64,000 nt of DNA from an uncultured Lachnospiraceae bacterium (GTDB lineage: Bacteria > Bacillota > Clostridia > Lachnospirales > Lachnospiraceae): the NCBI GenBank assembly GCA_900546325.1, contig URCR01000009.1, forward strand, positions 10,206-74,205. The letters are read 5' to 3'. The translations under genes and the position numbers were made by a program. This document shows, in pieces, positions 44,320 to 52,193 of the stretch. The notes beneath the pieces are model-generated. The model had not been told where the DNA came from and did no database searches. It saw only the letters and a program-made list of their open reading frames with translations. Numbering within the stretch: the stretch's first letter is position 1; each line of letters opens with the position of its first letter.

Positions 44320-47300
44320 TTATTTCTTTTCTCCGTAAGAAACCGTATCTTCTGCCACCTTGCTTAGTTCTATTTCAGACACATATTTATATAGCTTTTC
44401 CTCTTTTCGTGGTTCCACATTATCTGTCCAAAGCTCACACTGACTAATTACTGTGCTTATTGCAAAATCGTAATCTTCCGGAGGATACTTATATTTCTTA
44501 AGAAGTCGCTTAACCATCTTTCGCATTTGTGCTCTAGCGGTTTCTTTTTTCTGCCAATCGATAGTGCGATTTTTACGAAGCATTTCTGTAAGTTCTCTTG
44601 TCAGAGCAATCAATTCATCATTCTTGTAAAAATCCTTGATATGCTCTGGTTTTGTAAGGGCATCATAAAATGCCAGCTCTTCTTGCGAAAGCCCCAACTC
44701 TTGACCATTCTTATAGAGATTTGCAATTTCCTCCGCAGTTTTAAGCAGTTCTTTAATAACTTCTTCATTGGTGATTAATCCGTTATAATAAGAGTTCATC
44801 AGTTGTGCTATCTTTTCTGAGAATTTTTGTGACTGCACCACATTTGTTCTCTTGTAAAGAGCCACCTGCTCAGCCATAAGTTTTTTCAAAATCTCAACAG
44901 CTATATTTTTTTCCTTCATTCTAGAGATTTCATCCAAGACAGCCGGATCAAACAAGCTGAAATTTTCACCGCCACTTTTGCTGCTGTCAAATAAGCTGAT
45001 GACACCTTCACTCTGTACTGCCGCTTTCAAAAGTTCATTGATTTGATCGTTAATCTCGGTAAGCGACAGGCTCTTTCCACCGGTACCACCGTAAGTGATC
45101 TTAATAACCGTAGATCGCAAAGCTTCCATATAAGCTGCTTCATGCCTTTCCTGTTCTGTTGTCATACTGGAACAAAGCGAATGAGACTGTTTCAAAAGCA
45201 TAGCTTCCTTCAAGAACAAATCTTTTCTTTCTGGTACACTTGCATCGAGAATAAAGTTTACACCACCCGTAATAAGCTTAGCCATTGTAAGCGGAGAACC
45301 ACCTACAAAGCCGCTAAAATCAAAGCCATGCAGTAAATCCTTGCAGACCTGCAGCTTTTCTTGAAACTTCGGATAGGCCATCTTTGCAATGTTCATGTCA
45401 CCATATTTAGACTGATCGCGCTTCGTATATTCTTTCATCGCCGCCTTTAGAGCTGACGCAATTCCAACATAGTCAACGATCAATCCACCTTCTTTATCCT
45501 TGAATACACGGTTAACACGAGCTATTGCCTGCATCAAGTTATAGCCATGCATTGGCTTGTACACATACATAGTCACCAAAGAAGGTACATCAAATCCTGT
45601 AAGCCACATATCTACAACAATGGCTATTTTCATCGGATCGTTATTATCTTTAAATTTTCTCGCGAGTTCTTCCTTGTGCGCTTTGGTTCCGATAATCTCT
45701 TTCCAATCTTCTGGGTCATTGTTACCGCCAGTCATAACCACACCCACTTTATCTGTCCATGTAGGTCTGATTTTTAAGATACGGCGGTAAATTTTCATTG
45801 CAATCGGACGAGAATACGCCACAATCATGGCTTTACCTGTCAGAAGATTTGCCCTGTATTTTTCATAATGTTCAACGATATCATCACAAAGAGATTCAAT
45901 TGTAGAATCTGCTCCCAATACGCTTTCCATCTGGCCAAGCATCTTTTTGCTCTTCTCGATCGTTTGCGCGTCGGATTGTTGCTCCAAGACATCATAAGTG
46001 GAATCAATTAACGCTAGCGTATTCTCATCCAACTTTAGATGAACCACACGGCTTTCATAATAAACCGGACGAGTAGCGCCATCTTCCACGGCCTGTGTCA
46101 TATCATAAACATCGATATAATCACCAAAAACTTCACGAGTATTTCTGTCCTTAGCTGAAATCGGTGTACCAGTAAAGCCAATAAATGTAGCATTCGGCAA
46201 TGCGTCATGAATAACACGGGCATTACCAATTACCGTATGCGCTTCTTTTTCACCATTTTCATTCTCTGACATAACGATTTTCTCATCAAAACCATACTGC
46301 CCACGATGCGCCTCGTCTGCCATAACAACAATGTTTCTACGTTCCGATAAGGCTTTCTCTCCACGCTCAAACTTAAACATCGTAGTAAATACGATTCCAT
46401 TCGCACTTCTGCCATCAAGAAGTGCCTTCAAATGTTCCTTGCTCTCTGCTTGTACCGGTGTCTGACGCAAAAAATCTGCGCATTGTGAGAACTGTGCATA
46501 AAGCTGATCATCCAAATCAATACGGTCTGTCATAACTACGATTGTCGGACTGTCTAATGCATCCTGCAATAAATGTGCATAGAAAACCATAGATAATGAC
46601 TTACCGGAGCCCTGTGTATGCCAGAACACGCCACCCTTGCCATCGGTCTTAGTTGCTACCTTTGCTTTTTCGATTGCTTTGCGGACTGCAAAATATTGAT
46701 GATATCCGGCTAATACTTTGAAACGACTATTGCTAACGCCTGAGAAAAGAATAAAGTTCTTCAAAATATCAAGTAAACGTTCCTTTTGGAACATACCCTC
46801 ATAGAAAGTTTCAAAGGACGCATACGCAGTATCTTCGTAATTACCGTCTTTTGTTTTCCATTCCATAAAGCGATCTAATCCGGAAGTGATCGTTCCTGCT
46901 TTATTTGTAGACAAATCGCTAATTACACAGATTGCGTTATAATAAAAGATAGATGGTATGTCCTGCATATAATTGCGAATCTGATGGTATGCATTCTCAG
47001 CCCCAACTTCATCTTTAGCCGGACTCTTCAGTTCCATCAAAACAAGAGGCAATCCATTTATAAATAGAATAATATCCGGGCGACGGTTATTTCCGTTTTC
47101 AAGAAATGTAAACTGATTTACCACATAGAAAGAGTTGTTTTTTACATTTTGGTAATCAATCAAACGTACAATCGACGATTGCTCCTCGCCCTTCACAAAG
47201 AACTTAACCGTGATGCCATTTTGCAGATAATCCATAAATATCATATTCTTCTGCAGCAGGCTTCCGGTATCAAAATTCTTCAATTTGGCCATTGCCTCAT

Positions 47301-47481
47301 CAATAGCTTCTACAGGCAGACCACGGTTGATACGCACCAAGCTATCTCTCAGAATAGAGTCCAGAAGCGGACTGGTATAATCTCTATCAAAATCCGGAGC
47401 GTAGAGGTGGTCATAGCCCATGTTTTCAAACAATTCAATGATTGCTTGTTCGTATGTATCTTCTGTAAATAAACTTGGCAT
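44320..47481 (-). CDS. hsdR: Type I restriction enzyme, R (endonuclease/translocase) subunit
   Basis: 1053 aa. The N-terminal PD-(D/E)xK nuclease has RRPDIILF and VLMELKSP (Asp136, Glu150, Lys152 from this start). The translocase motor carries TQGSGKS (Walker A), ADEAHRGQ (DEAD box), GFTGTP (motif III) and AIARVNRVF (motif VI). A C-terminal helical domain joins the methylase. AGGAGG lies 6 bp before the ATG; a TTG two codons earlier is less well spaced. The length is normal and no frame breaks are seen, so restriction is probably functional. Confidence 0.95.
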   Translation of the reverse strand: MPSLFTEDTYEQAIIELFENMGYDHLYAPDFDRDYTSPLLDSILRDSLVRINRGLPVEAIDEAMAKLKNFDTGSLLQKNMIFMDYLQNGITVKFFVKGEEQSSIVRLIDYQNVKNNSFYVVNQFTFLENGNNRRPDIILFINGLPLVLMELKSPAKDEVGAENAYHQIRNYMQDIPSIFYYNAICVISDLSTNKAGTITSGLDRFMEWKTKDGNYEDTAYASFETFYEGMFQKERLLDILKNFILFSGVSNSRFKVLAGYHQYFAVRKAIEKAKVATKTDGKGGVFWHTQGSGKSLSMVFYAHLLQDALDSPTIVVMTDRIDLDDQLYAQFSQCADFLRQTPVQAESKEHLKALLDGRSANGIVFTTMFKFERGEKALSERRNIVVMADEAHRGQYGFDEKIVMSENENGEKEAHTVIGNARVIHDALPNATFIGFTGTPISAKDRNTREVFGDYIDVYDMTQAVEDGATRPVYYESRVVHLKLDENTLALIDSTYDVLEQQSDAQTIEKSKKMLGQMESVLGADSTIESLCDDIVEHYEKYRANLLTGKAMIVAYSRPIAMKIYRRILKIRPTWTDKVGVVMTGGNNDPEDWKEIIGTKAHKEELARKFKDNNDPMKIAIVVDMWLTGFDVPSLVTMYVYKPMHGYNLMQAIARVNRVFKDKEGGLIVDYVGIASALKAAMKEYTKRDQSKYGDMNIAKMAYPKFQEKLQVCKDLLHGFDFSGFVGGSPLTMAKLITGGVNFILDASVPERKDLFLKEAMLLKQSHSLCSSMTTEQERHEAAYMEALRSTVIKITYGGTGGKSLSLTEINDQINELLKAAVQSEGVISLFDSSKSGGENFSLFDPAVLDEISRMKEKNIAVEILKKLMAEQVALYKRTNVVQSQKFSEKIAQLMNSYYNGLITNEEVIKELLKTAEEIANLYKNGQELGLSQEELAFYDALTKPEHIKDFYKNDELIALTRELTEMLRKNRTIDWQKKETARAQMRKMVKRLLKKYKYPPEDYDFAISTVISQCELWTDNVEPRKEEKLYKYVSEIELSKVAEDTVSYGEKK

Positions 47482-47517
47482 ATTCAACCTCCTGTATTTT
47501 TCGTTATATTTCTATGG

Positions 47518-47551
47518 TAAACAAGAATTTAGCGGCTTAAAGGTCGATGTC
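47518..47551 (+). repeat. hsdS inversion site s1 (outer copy)
   Basis: It starts with the 15-bp core TAAACAAGAATTTAG (47518-47532) and continues CGGCTTAAAGGTCGATGTC. It is a perfect 34-bp inverted copy of site s4 (50526-50559). It lies just past the hsdS stop codon and before the hsdR ribosome site. Confidence 0.9.
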
Positions 47552-48772
47552 GGAGACATCAAGCTCGCCAGACATCAACTTTGGCAAAAGAGTATCTCGA
47601 AGTACAGCAAGATGTTCGTTTTGCTTGCCATTGGCAAAAATCTGATTAAAAATTGATTTGCAATAATCGTCAAATGCTATAACTTTATCTACTGGCGGAA
47701 TTAAAATAGTTTCCGTTTCGATAAAGCCTGAAAAGTCAAGGTTCTTAATACCTGTTGTGCCGTTTTCATAAGAGAAAAAGACACCTTTACCATACAGGTA
47801 TTGCCAATAATAGTAGATAAACAGACTGTATCCTTCTTTTGGCTTCATTGCCTTACAGAAATTTGTGCAAACCATACCACTATCATAACGGTCGAGTAAT
47901 GATTGAGTTATAGCTGTACATCTTCCGGTTGATTGAGTAGGACTACCTCCTGAAATTTCAACAACAATGTCACCGGCTGCAAGTTGTTTTGCGGCAAAGT
48001 TTTTAGGAAGAATATACCTTGTGGGCATTTTGCCTTTATTGCCTGCTTTGACTTCGGGAATATCTGCACCTCTGATGCAATAAACCTTTTCAGTATTATT
48101 GCCTGTTGGTGCTTCCTTTCCCCAATCGCCATTTAAGGTTGATTTAATAAGTTCAGAGAATGTTCCTGTTGACCATTCATTGTTTTCGGGATTGTCTATA
48201 AACCATTCTTTGAATATCGCCTGAGCTTGCTGCTCTAAATTCTTGTTTATCTCCTTATTTTCTCGTATTTTTTCCTGAATATCATCAAGAATAGACACTA
48301 TTTTCTTCTGGAACAATATATCGGGCACTTCAAGTTCAAGATTCTCGATCATACCTTTAGTCAAAGCATTTCTTGTTGCACCACCAGCAGCAATTTGTAG
48401 TAAATATGGCTTCATCATTTGAAGGTAGAACAGAATATAGCTACTTAACACCTCATCTTCATTAGGGCGTATAATGGCTACATGCTGATTCACACGTGCA
48501 GGCAAAACTCTCACATCAACTGCACAAGCACGAGCCACAGAATCTCCTGTAATATTCAAAAGAATATCTTGTGATTTCACTTCAACATTACTCAATTTTT
48601 CCGCCTGTTTTTCATTTATATGTGCTAATCCATCATGCGAAAACGCAAAATCAAGTACATTTTGACTCCTGATAAGCGAAATTCCCTCATCACAATATGC
48701 TTCTTTACCTCCTCTCGGAGTTGCGCCGCTACCAATTTTTAAGCATATATCTTTTAATTTATAGACCGCCAT
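47537..48772 (-). CDS. hsdS: Type I restriction enzyme, specificity subunit (expressed copy)
   Basis: 411 aa with two target recognition domains. The first spans about 1-150 and ends with a helical conserved region that contains INKNLEQQAQAIF (~175-188). The second spans about 190-375, followed by the distal conserved region LRDTLLPKLMSGELDVSDIDL, split here as DTLLPKLMSGEL. The central INKNL codons coincide with recombination site s2, and site s1 follows the stop, so the second domain is bracketed by inverted sites. A tyrosine recombinase gene ends 13 bp upstream. GGAAGG precedes the ATG. Confidence 0.93.
   Translation of the reverse strand: MAVYKLKDICLKIGSGATPRGGKEAYCDEGISLIRSQNVLDFAFSHDGLAHINEKQAEKLSNVEVKSQDILLNITGDSVARACAVDVRVLPARVNQHVAIIRPNEDEVLSSYILFYLQMMKPYLLQIAAGGATRNALTKGMIENLELEVPDILFQKKIVSILDDIQEKIRENKEINKNLEQQAQAIFKEWFIDNPENNEWSTGTFSELIKSTLNGDWGKEAPTGNNTEKVYCIRGADIPEVKAGNKGKMPTRYILPKNFAAKQLAAGDIVVEISGGSPTQSTGRCTAITQSLLDRYDSGMVCTNFCKAMKPKEGYSLFIYYYWQYLYGKGVFFSYENGTTGIKNLDFSGFIETETILIPPVDKVIAFDDYCKSIFNQIFANGKQNEHLAVLRDTLLPKLMSGELDVSDIDL
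48208..48249 (-). repeat. hsdS inversion site s2 (in the expressed gene)
   Basis: On the minus strand it reads TAAACAAGAATTTAG then AGCAGCAAGCTC. Its 42 bp match site s3 with one mismatch, in inverted orientation. It encodes the INKNLEQQAQAIF linker between the two recognition domains. Confidence 0.9.
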
Positions 48773-48785
48773 GTTTCCACCTTCC

Positions 48786-49772
48786 TTAACCTATGTATTT
48801 CTTGTGAGCCAATTTAACATTGCTCTGTTTGACCATTGCATATTGCAAGGTCGTATCTATTCGTTTATGTCCCAAAAGCTGCTGTAACTGCTCAATCGGC
48901 ATTCCTTTATCAATCGCCATCGTTGCAAGCGTCCTGCGGAACTTGTGCGGATGGACTTTTTGAATATCCAGCTGTTTACCCATTTCTCGTAGGCGAGATT
49001 CTATACCACCAATTTTGATTCTCTCATGTGGAGAACGTAGCGTAACAAACAGTGCCGGATTGTTATCCGTTCTGCTGTCGATGTAGTTTTGCAGATGGAT
49101 CTTTGTTCTGGCATCAAAATAGACAATGCGTTCCTTATCGCCCTTACCGAAAACCACACACTCACGCTCATTAAAATTGATGTCTGCTTTGTTCAACAGA
49201 ACCATTTCACCGATACGCATTCCGGTAGATGCCAGCATATCAATCATCGCCAAGTCTCGAAGTTCTGTGCAGTTGTCGCGCATTTTTTCCAAGTCCTCAT
49301 CTGTGTAGGTTTCTTTGATGTTGGTTGCCGTTTTTACCTTATGGATACGGCGGACAGGGCTTTTCAAAATATAGTCTTCGTCCTCCAACCAGGAGAAAAA
49401 GCTGGACAAAATCCTGCGGATATTATCTATCGTCACACGGCTGGACTGATTCCTGCTCTGATAATCTGTCAAATAGGAACGCAAATCCTCCGTCTGAATG
49501 TGGCGGATACCTTTGTCTATCGAAGCCACCATCGTTTCAATGGTTGTGCGGTAATATTTCAGCGTTTTCTCGGAACAGCCTTCAATCCGTTTTGCTGCAA
49601 CAAAAGCATCTATCAGCTTTGGGTTATCATCCGTATCCTTCTTTTCTGTCTGTGCTGTGATCTCGCAGCCAAACAGTGTGTTTTCAAGCACCTTTTGCAA
49701 CTGCTGCATTTGGGCGTTGTCGAGGTGTGGCAGCATTTGCTGCACCACCTCTGAAATAATTTGTTGTTTCAT
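48786..49772 (-). CDS. Tyrosine recombinase (hsdS invertase)
   Basis: 328 aa. An N-terminal SAM-like core-binding domain (about 50-140) is followed by the catalytic domain with Arg186 (STGMRIGE), Lys in VVFGKGDKE, His276 and Arg279 (HPHKFRR), His302 (LLGHKRIDTT) and nucleophile Tyr311 (LQYAM). It lies inside the specificity locus between the expressed and silent hsdS pieces, the position of known type I invertases such as CreX/PsrA. It almost certainly acts on the four TAAACAAGAATTTAG sites. AAGGAG precedes the ATG. Confidence 0.93.
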   Translation of the reverse strand: MKQQIISEVVQQMLPHLDNAQMQQLQKVLENTLFGCEITAQTEKKDTDDNPKLIDAFVAAKRIEGCSEKTLKYYRTTIETMVASIDKGIRHIQTEDLRSYLTDYQSRNQSSRVTIDNIRRILSSFFSWLEDEDYILKSPVRRIHKVKTATNIKETYTDEDLEKMRDNCTELRDLAMIDMLASTGMRIGEMVLLNKADINFNERECVVFGKGDKERIVYFDARTKIHLQNYIDSRTDNNPALFVTLRSPHERIKIGGIESRLREMGKQLDIQKVHPHKFRRTLATMAIDKGMPIEQLQQLLGHKRIDTTLQYAMVKQSNVKLAHKKYIG

Positions 49773-49863
49773 AGGTCATTCTCCTTCAAATTTATTTTCC
49801 AGAGAACGACTCAACGGCAGTTCCGTTGGCTTTAGCTCCCGCCGTTGGTGGGAGTATTTAGGT
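49773..49863. promoter_or_regulatory. Hairpin-rich interval before the recombinase gene
   Basis: CAACGG-CAGTT-CCGTTG and CTCCC-GCCGTTGGT-GGGAG form adjacent hairpins between the recombinase start and site s3. They may terminate or insulate transcription entering from the silent cassette. No clear promoter is seen. Confidence 0.4.
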
Positions 49864-49905
49864 TAAACAAGAATTTAGAGCAACAAGCTCAGGCGATATT
49901 CAAAG
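49864..49905 (+). repeat. hsdS inversion site s3
   Basis: Core TAAACAAGAATTTAG at 49864-49878, then AGCAACAAGCTCAGG. It is inverted relative to s2 (one mismatch in 42 bp) and marks the start of the silent second-domain cassette. Confidence 0.9.
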
Positions 49906-50540
49906 CCTGGTTTGTTGATTTTGAACCATTTGATGGAGAAATGCCATCCGACTGGGTAATTTCCAGACTCGGAGATATTGCATCCATCAAAACTAATAGC
50001 TTTTCTCCTGTCAAAAATCCTGACGCACAGTTGGAGCATTATAGTATTCCAGCATATGACGAACAAAAATATCCTGTTTTTGAATCAGCCGCAGGCGTAA
50101 AAAGCAATAAATACATATTAAGCAAAAATTCAGTAATGATTTCCAAACTGAACCCTGATACAAAAAGAGTATGGCGTCCAATGTGTCTTTCAGAGCTTGC
50201 AGTCAGTTCAACTGAATTCATTATCTTTGAAGCCTTTAATCCGGCGTACAGAGATTTTGTGTTCTCTATTATTGATAGTGCTGCTTTCTCTGATTGGATG
50301 TGCGCCCATACCACTGGATCTACAAACAGTCGACAGCGTACAGCTCCAAGTGCAACGCTGGAATTTCAAGTGGCACTTCCTGATGAGAAAGCAATTACAG
50401 ATTTTTGTGCTATTGTAACGCCAATGTACGATACCATTGCTTCTAACATCTGCGAAAATCAAAAGCTGGCACAACTCAGAGACTCTATACTGCCAAAGCT
50501 GATGTCCGGTGAGCTTGATGTTTCTGACATCGACCTTTAA
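49864..50540 (+). pseudogene. Silent hsdS cassette: second recognition domain plus tail
   Basis: A plus-strand frame of ~225 codons starting at the linker (NKNLEQQAQAIFKAWF), followed by a recognition domain different from the expressed one and the tail SILPKLMSGELDVSDIDL. It lacks a start codon with a ribosome site and points against the operon, so it is unexpressed in this orientation. Inversion between s3 and s4 would place it in frame behind the half hsdS at 50537-51076 and create a second complete specificity gene. It is a reservoir, not decayed DNA. Confidence 0.9.
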
Positions 50541-50559
50541 GCCGCTAAATTCTTGTTTA
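50526..50559 (-). repeat. hsdS inversion site s4 (end of half hsdS)
   Basis: On the minus strand it has core TAAACAAGAATTTAG (50545-50559) followed by CGGCTTAAAGGTCGATGTC, a perfect inverted copy of s1 over 34 bp. It lies where the half-gene frame ends with INKNLAA. Confidence 0.9.
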
Positions 50560-51076
50560 TCTTATCATTGAGTGCGATTTTATCATCAATCACCCTCAGG
50601 AACGAGCCGATTTTTTCCTGTTCGACTAATGGTGGAACATCTATTTCAAGATTCTTTACAACATCAGTCTGCACACGCTGCCGTCCAGATGAACCAACCA
50701 TCGATTTTATTGCTGGTTCCCTTACTTCTGGGCTACAAACGAGATAGTACAAGTAGTCCTTATCAGCAATTCCTTCTTTTGCTCGGAATACAATATATTC
50801 AGTTGAACCAAATCCAACCTCTCCATCATTTAAGATTGAGACTTGAGCCGTTTTTCCATTTTCCAGACAAGGAGTAATTCTCGCCATAATTGTATCGCCG
50901 TTGCGGAATTTTGTACCACCCGAAAAACTCTCTTCAGTGTAGTATGGAATATCTCGATAAAATGGGCGGAGCGCATCCATAGGGATTTTCTTAGCTATAG
51001 CACCTTTTTTTATTGTTTCTCTCGGATTGAAATCTGCAATATCAGAGAGCTTCTTTTTTGTCCATTCAGATCTCAT
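50537..51076 (-). CDS. Half hsdS: first recognition domain only
   Basis: 179 aa. One recognition domain (WTKKKLSDIADFN to LEIDVPPLVEQEKIGSFL) ends in KINKNLAA, where the stop codon is created by site s4. GGAGG lies 9 bp before the ATG, and the start overlaps a 24-codon ORF, so it is translationally coupled. In the present orientation it is truncated. Flipping the s3-s4 segment would extend it to a normal ~400-aa HsdS. Half-subunits of some type I enzymes can dimerise and recognise palindromic targets, so the short form might still work. Confidence 0.88.
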   Translation of the reverse strand: MRSEWTKKKLSDIADFNPRETIKKGAIAKKIPMDALRPFYRDIPYYTEESFSGGTKFRNGDTIMARITPCLENGKTAQVSILNDGEVGFGSTEYIVFRAKEGIADKDYLYYLVCSPEVREPAIKSMVGSSGRQRVQTDVVKNLEIDVPPLVEQEKIGSFLRVIDDKIALNDKINKNLAA

Positions 51077-51140
51077 GCCCAATCGCCTCCAATTTTTCAC
51101 GAATTACAAATTCGTTTATTCTTTCTTGTCCTGTATTCAT
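51066..51140 (-). CDS. 24-codon ORF resembling the HsdM C-terminus (coupling leader)
   Basis: MNTGQERINEF continues VIREKLEAIGHEI and stops, closely like the real HsdM end (EIRKKLGAIGYELKQ). It starts 3 bp after the PIN-domain gene and its end overlaps the half-hsdS start exactly as the hsdM end overlaps the PIN start. It has no ribosome site of its own and probably carries ribosomes from the PIN gene to hsdS. It is best read as a duplicated hsdM 3' end left when the PIN gene entered the hsdM-hsdS junction. Confidence 0.65.
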   Translation of the reverse strand: MNTGQERINEFVIREKLEAIGHEI

Positions 51141-51143
51141 AAG

Positions 51144-52193
51144 CTAATTCTCACTTTCAGTTTCATCTTCATCCGTTCTATAAGCATCTTCAACCGAATA
51201 AGTAGCATCATCCAACATCTTAACATCTATGCCTACGTTAATTGTGTCCTGTGTTTTTCCTCCATCCTTCAATTCGTATACAAACTGCAAAGCTACTTCA
51301 ATATAATATTCAATTGCATTCTCGTCCGAATTCAAGGATTCAATATTATCAATGCTAATCAAATGAGCTGTAGTTGAAGTAATCAACCGTCCTTTTTCAA
51401 CAAGGCCAAAATTTCGATCTATTATCTGCTCAAGAAAATCTTCAGAGTTTAACCAGTCAACAATTTCCTGGTTTTCATCAAACTCTTCAATTGGTTGATA
51501 CGAATATTTGTCAATTTCCTTTGCCCACGCTTCTAACTGTACCTTAACTTCACTTTCATTTTTGCATATGAACAGTGATGAATCTGATACATTTTCTGCA
51601 AACTCATTTAGCAGAAATTCTCCAAAAGCATTGTCTTTCGAATAATATATAATTTTCGAGTTGCGATGCGTTAATGAAAATTCCAAAATACTTTCCCATA
51701 ATAACGCATCCTTAAATCCTTTATCAGACTTTTTGTCTCTTCCCTCAAAAGGAGGTAATTTACCAAATGCTCGATTTATTATACTTTCAAACCTATTACT
51801 AGAAGCAATTGGAATCTCAATAACTTCATTCAGTCCTACTGAAATCTCTTTCTTGTATTCCGTAATCTTATTTTTTATGTATTCCGGATAATTTATGCCC
51901 GGATTTTCTTGAATAGAATATTCAGGAAATCGTTTCTTTGATATCGTATTTTTATAAGCTGAAAGCAATTCATCATGCTTTTCTATAATCTGCTTCTCCA
52001 TTTCACACAAAACAACAGATGGAATTGCTACCGTCACCTGATTATATATATCAAGTTGATTAATCATATCAATTACATTTTCAAATGTTGAATTAAAGCT
52101 AAAAGTTGTGAAGTCCGCTTTCTTTTCATATGCTTGAAACAGAGCATTCGTATCAAAAATCAAACAATACGTTATTTCATTGTTTGAGCTCAT
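51144..52193 (-). CDS. PIN-domain (DUF4935-like) protein inside the type I restriction operon
   Basis: 349 aa. ITYCLIFDTNALF (Asp14), an acidic residue in VVLCEMEKQII, GFKDALLWES and IIYYSKDNAFGEF give the four-acid PIN nuclease pattern over residues ~8-200. The C-terminal ~130 residues are unrecognised and acidic. PIN domains usually cut RNA. The start MSSNNEITY overlaps hsdM by 17 bp; an in-frame ATG 15 codons earlier lies deeper in hsdM with no better site. It sits between hsdM and hsdS, where no standard subunit belongs. It may be an RNase linked to restriction, comparable in position to PrrC/RloC-type guards. Confidence 0.75.
   Translation of the reverse strand: MSSNNEITYCLIFDTNALFQAYEKKADFTTFSFNSTFENVIDMINQLDIYNQVTVAIPSVVLCEMEKQIIEKHDELLSAYKNTISKKRFPEYSIQENPGINYPEYIKNKITEYKKEISVGLNEVIEIPIASSNRFESIINRAFGKLPPFEGRDKKSDKGFKDALLWESILEFSLTHRNSKIIYYSKDNAFGEFLLNEFAENVSDSSLFICKNESEVKVQLEAWAKEIDKYSYQPIEEFDENQEIVDWLNSEDFLEQIIDRNFGLVEKGRLITSTTAHLISIDNIESLNSDENAIEYYIEVALQFVYELKDGGKTQDTINVGIDVKMLDDATYSVEDAYRTDEDETESEN

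Noticed and set aside
48786..49772. Tyrosine recombinase as a prophage or ICE integrase
   Set aside because: It is surrounded by hsdS pieces and inverted recombination sites, with no phage or conjugation genes, so a specificity invertase fits better.
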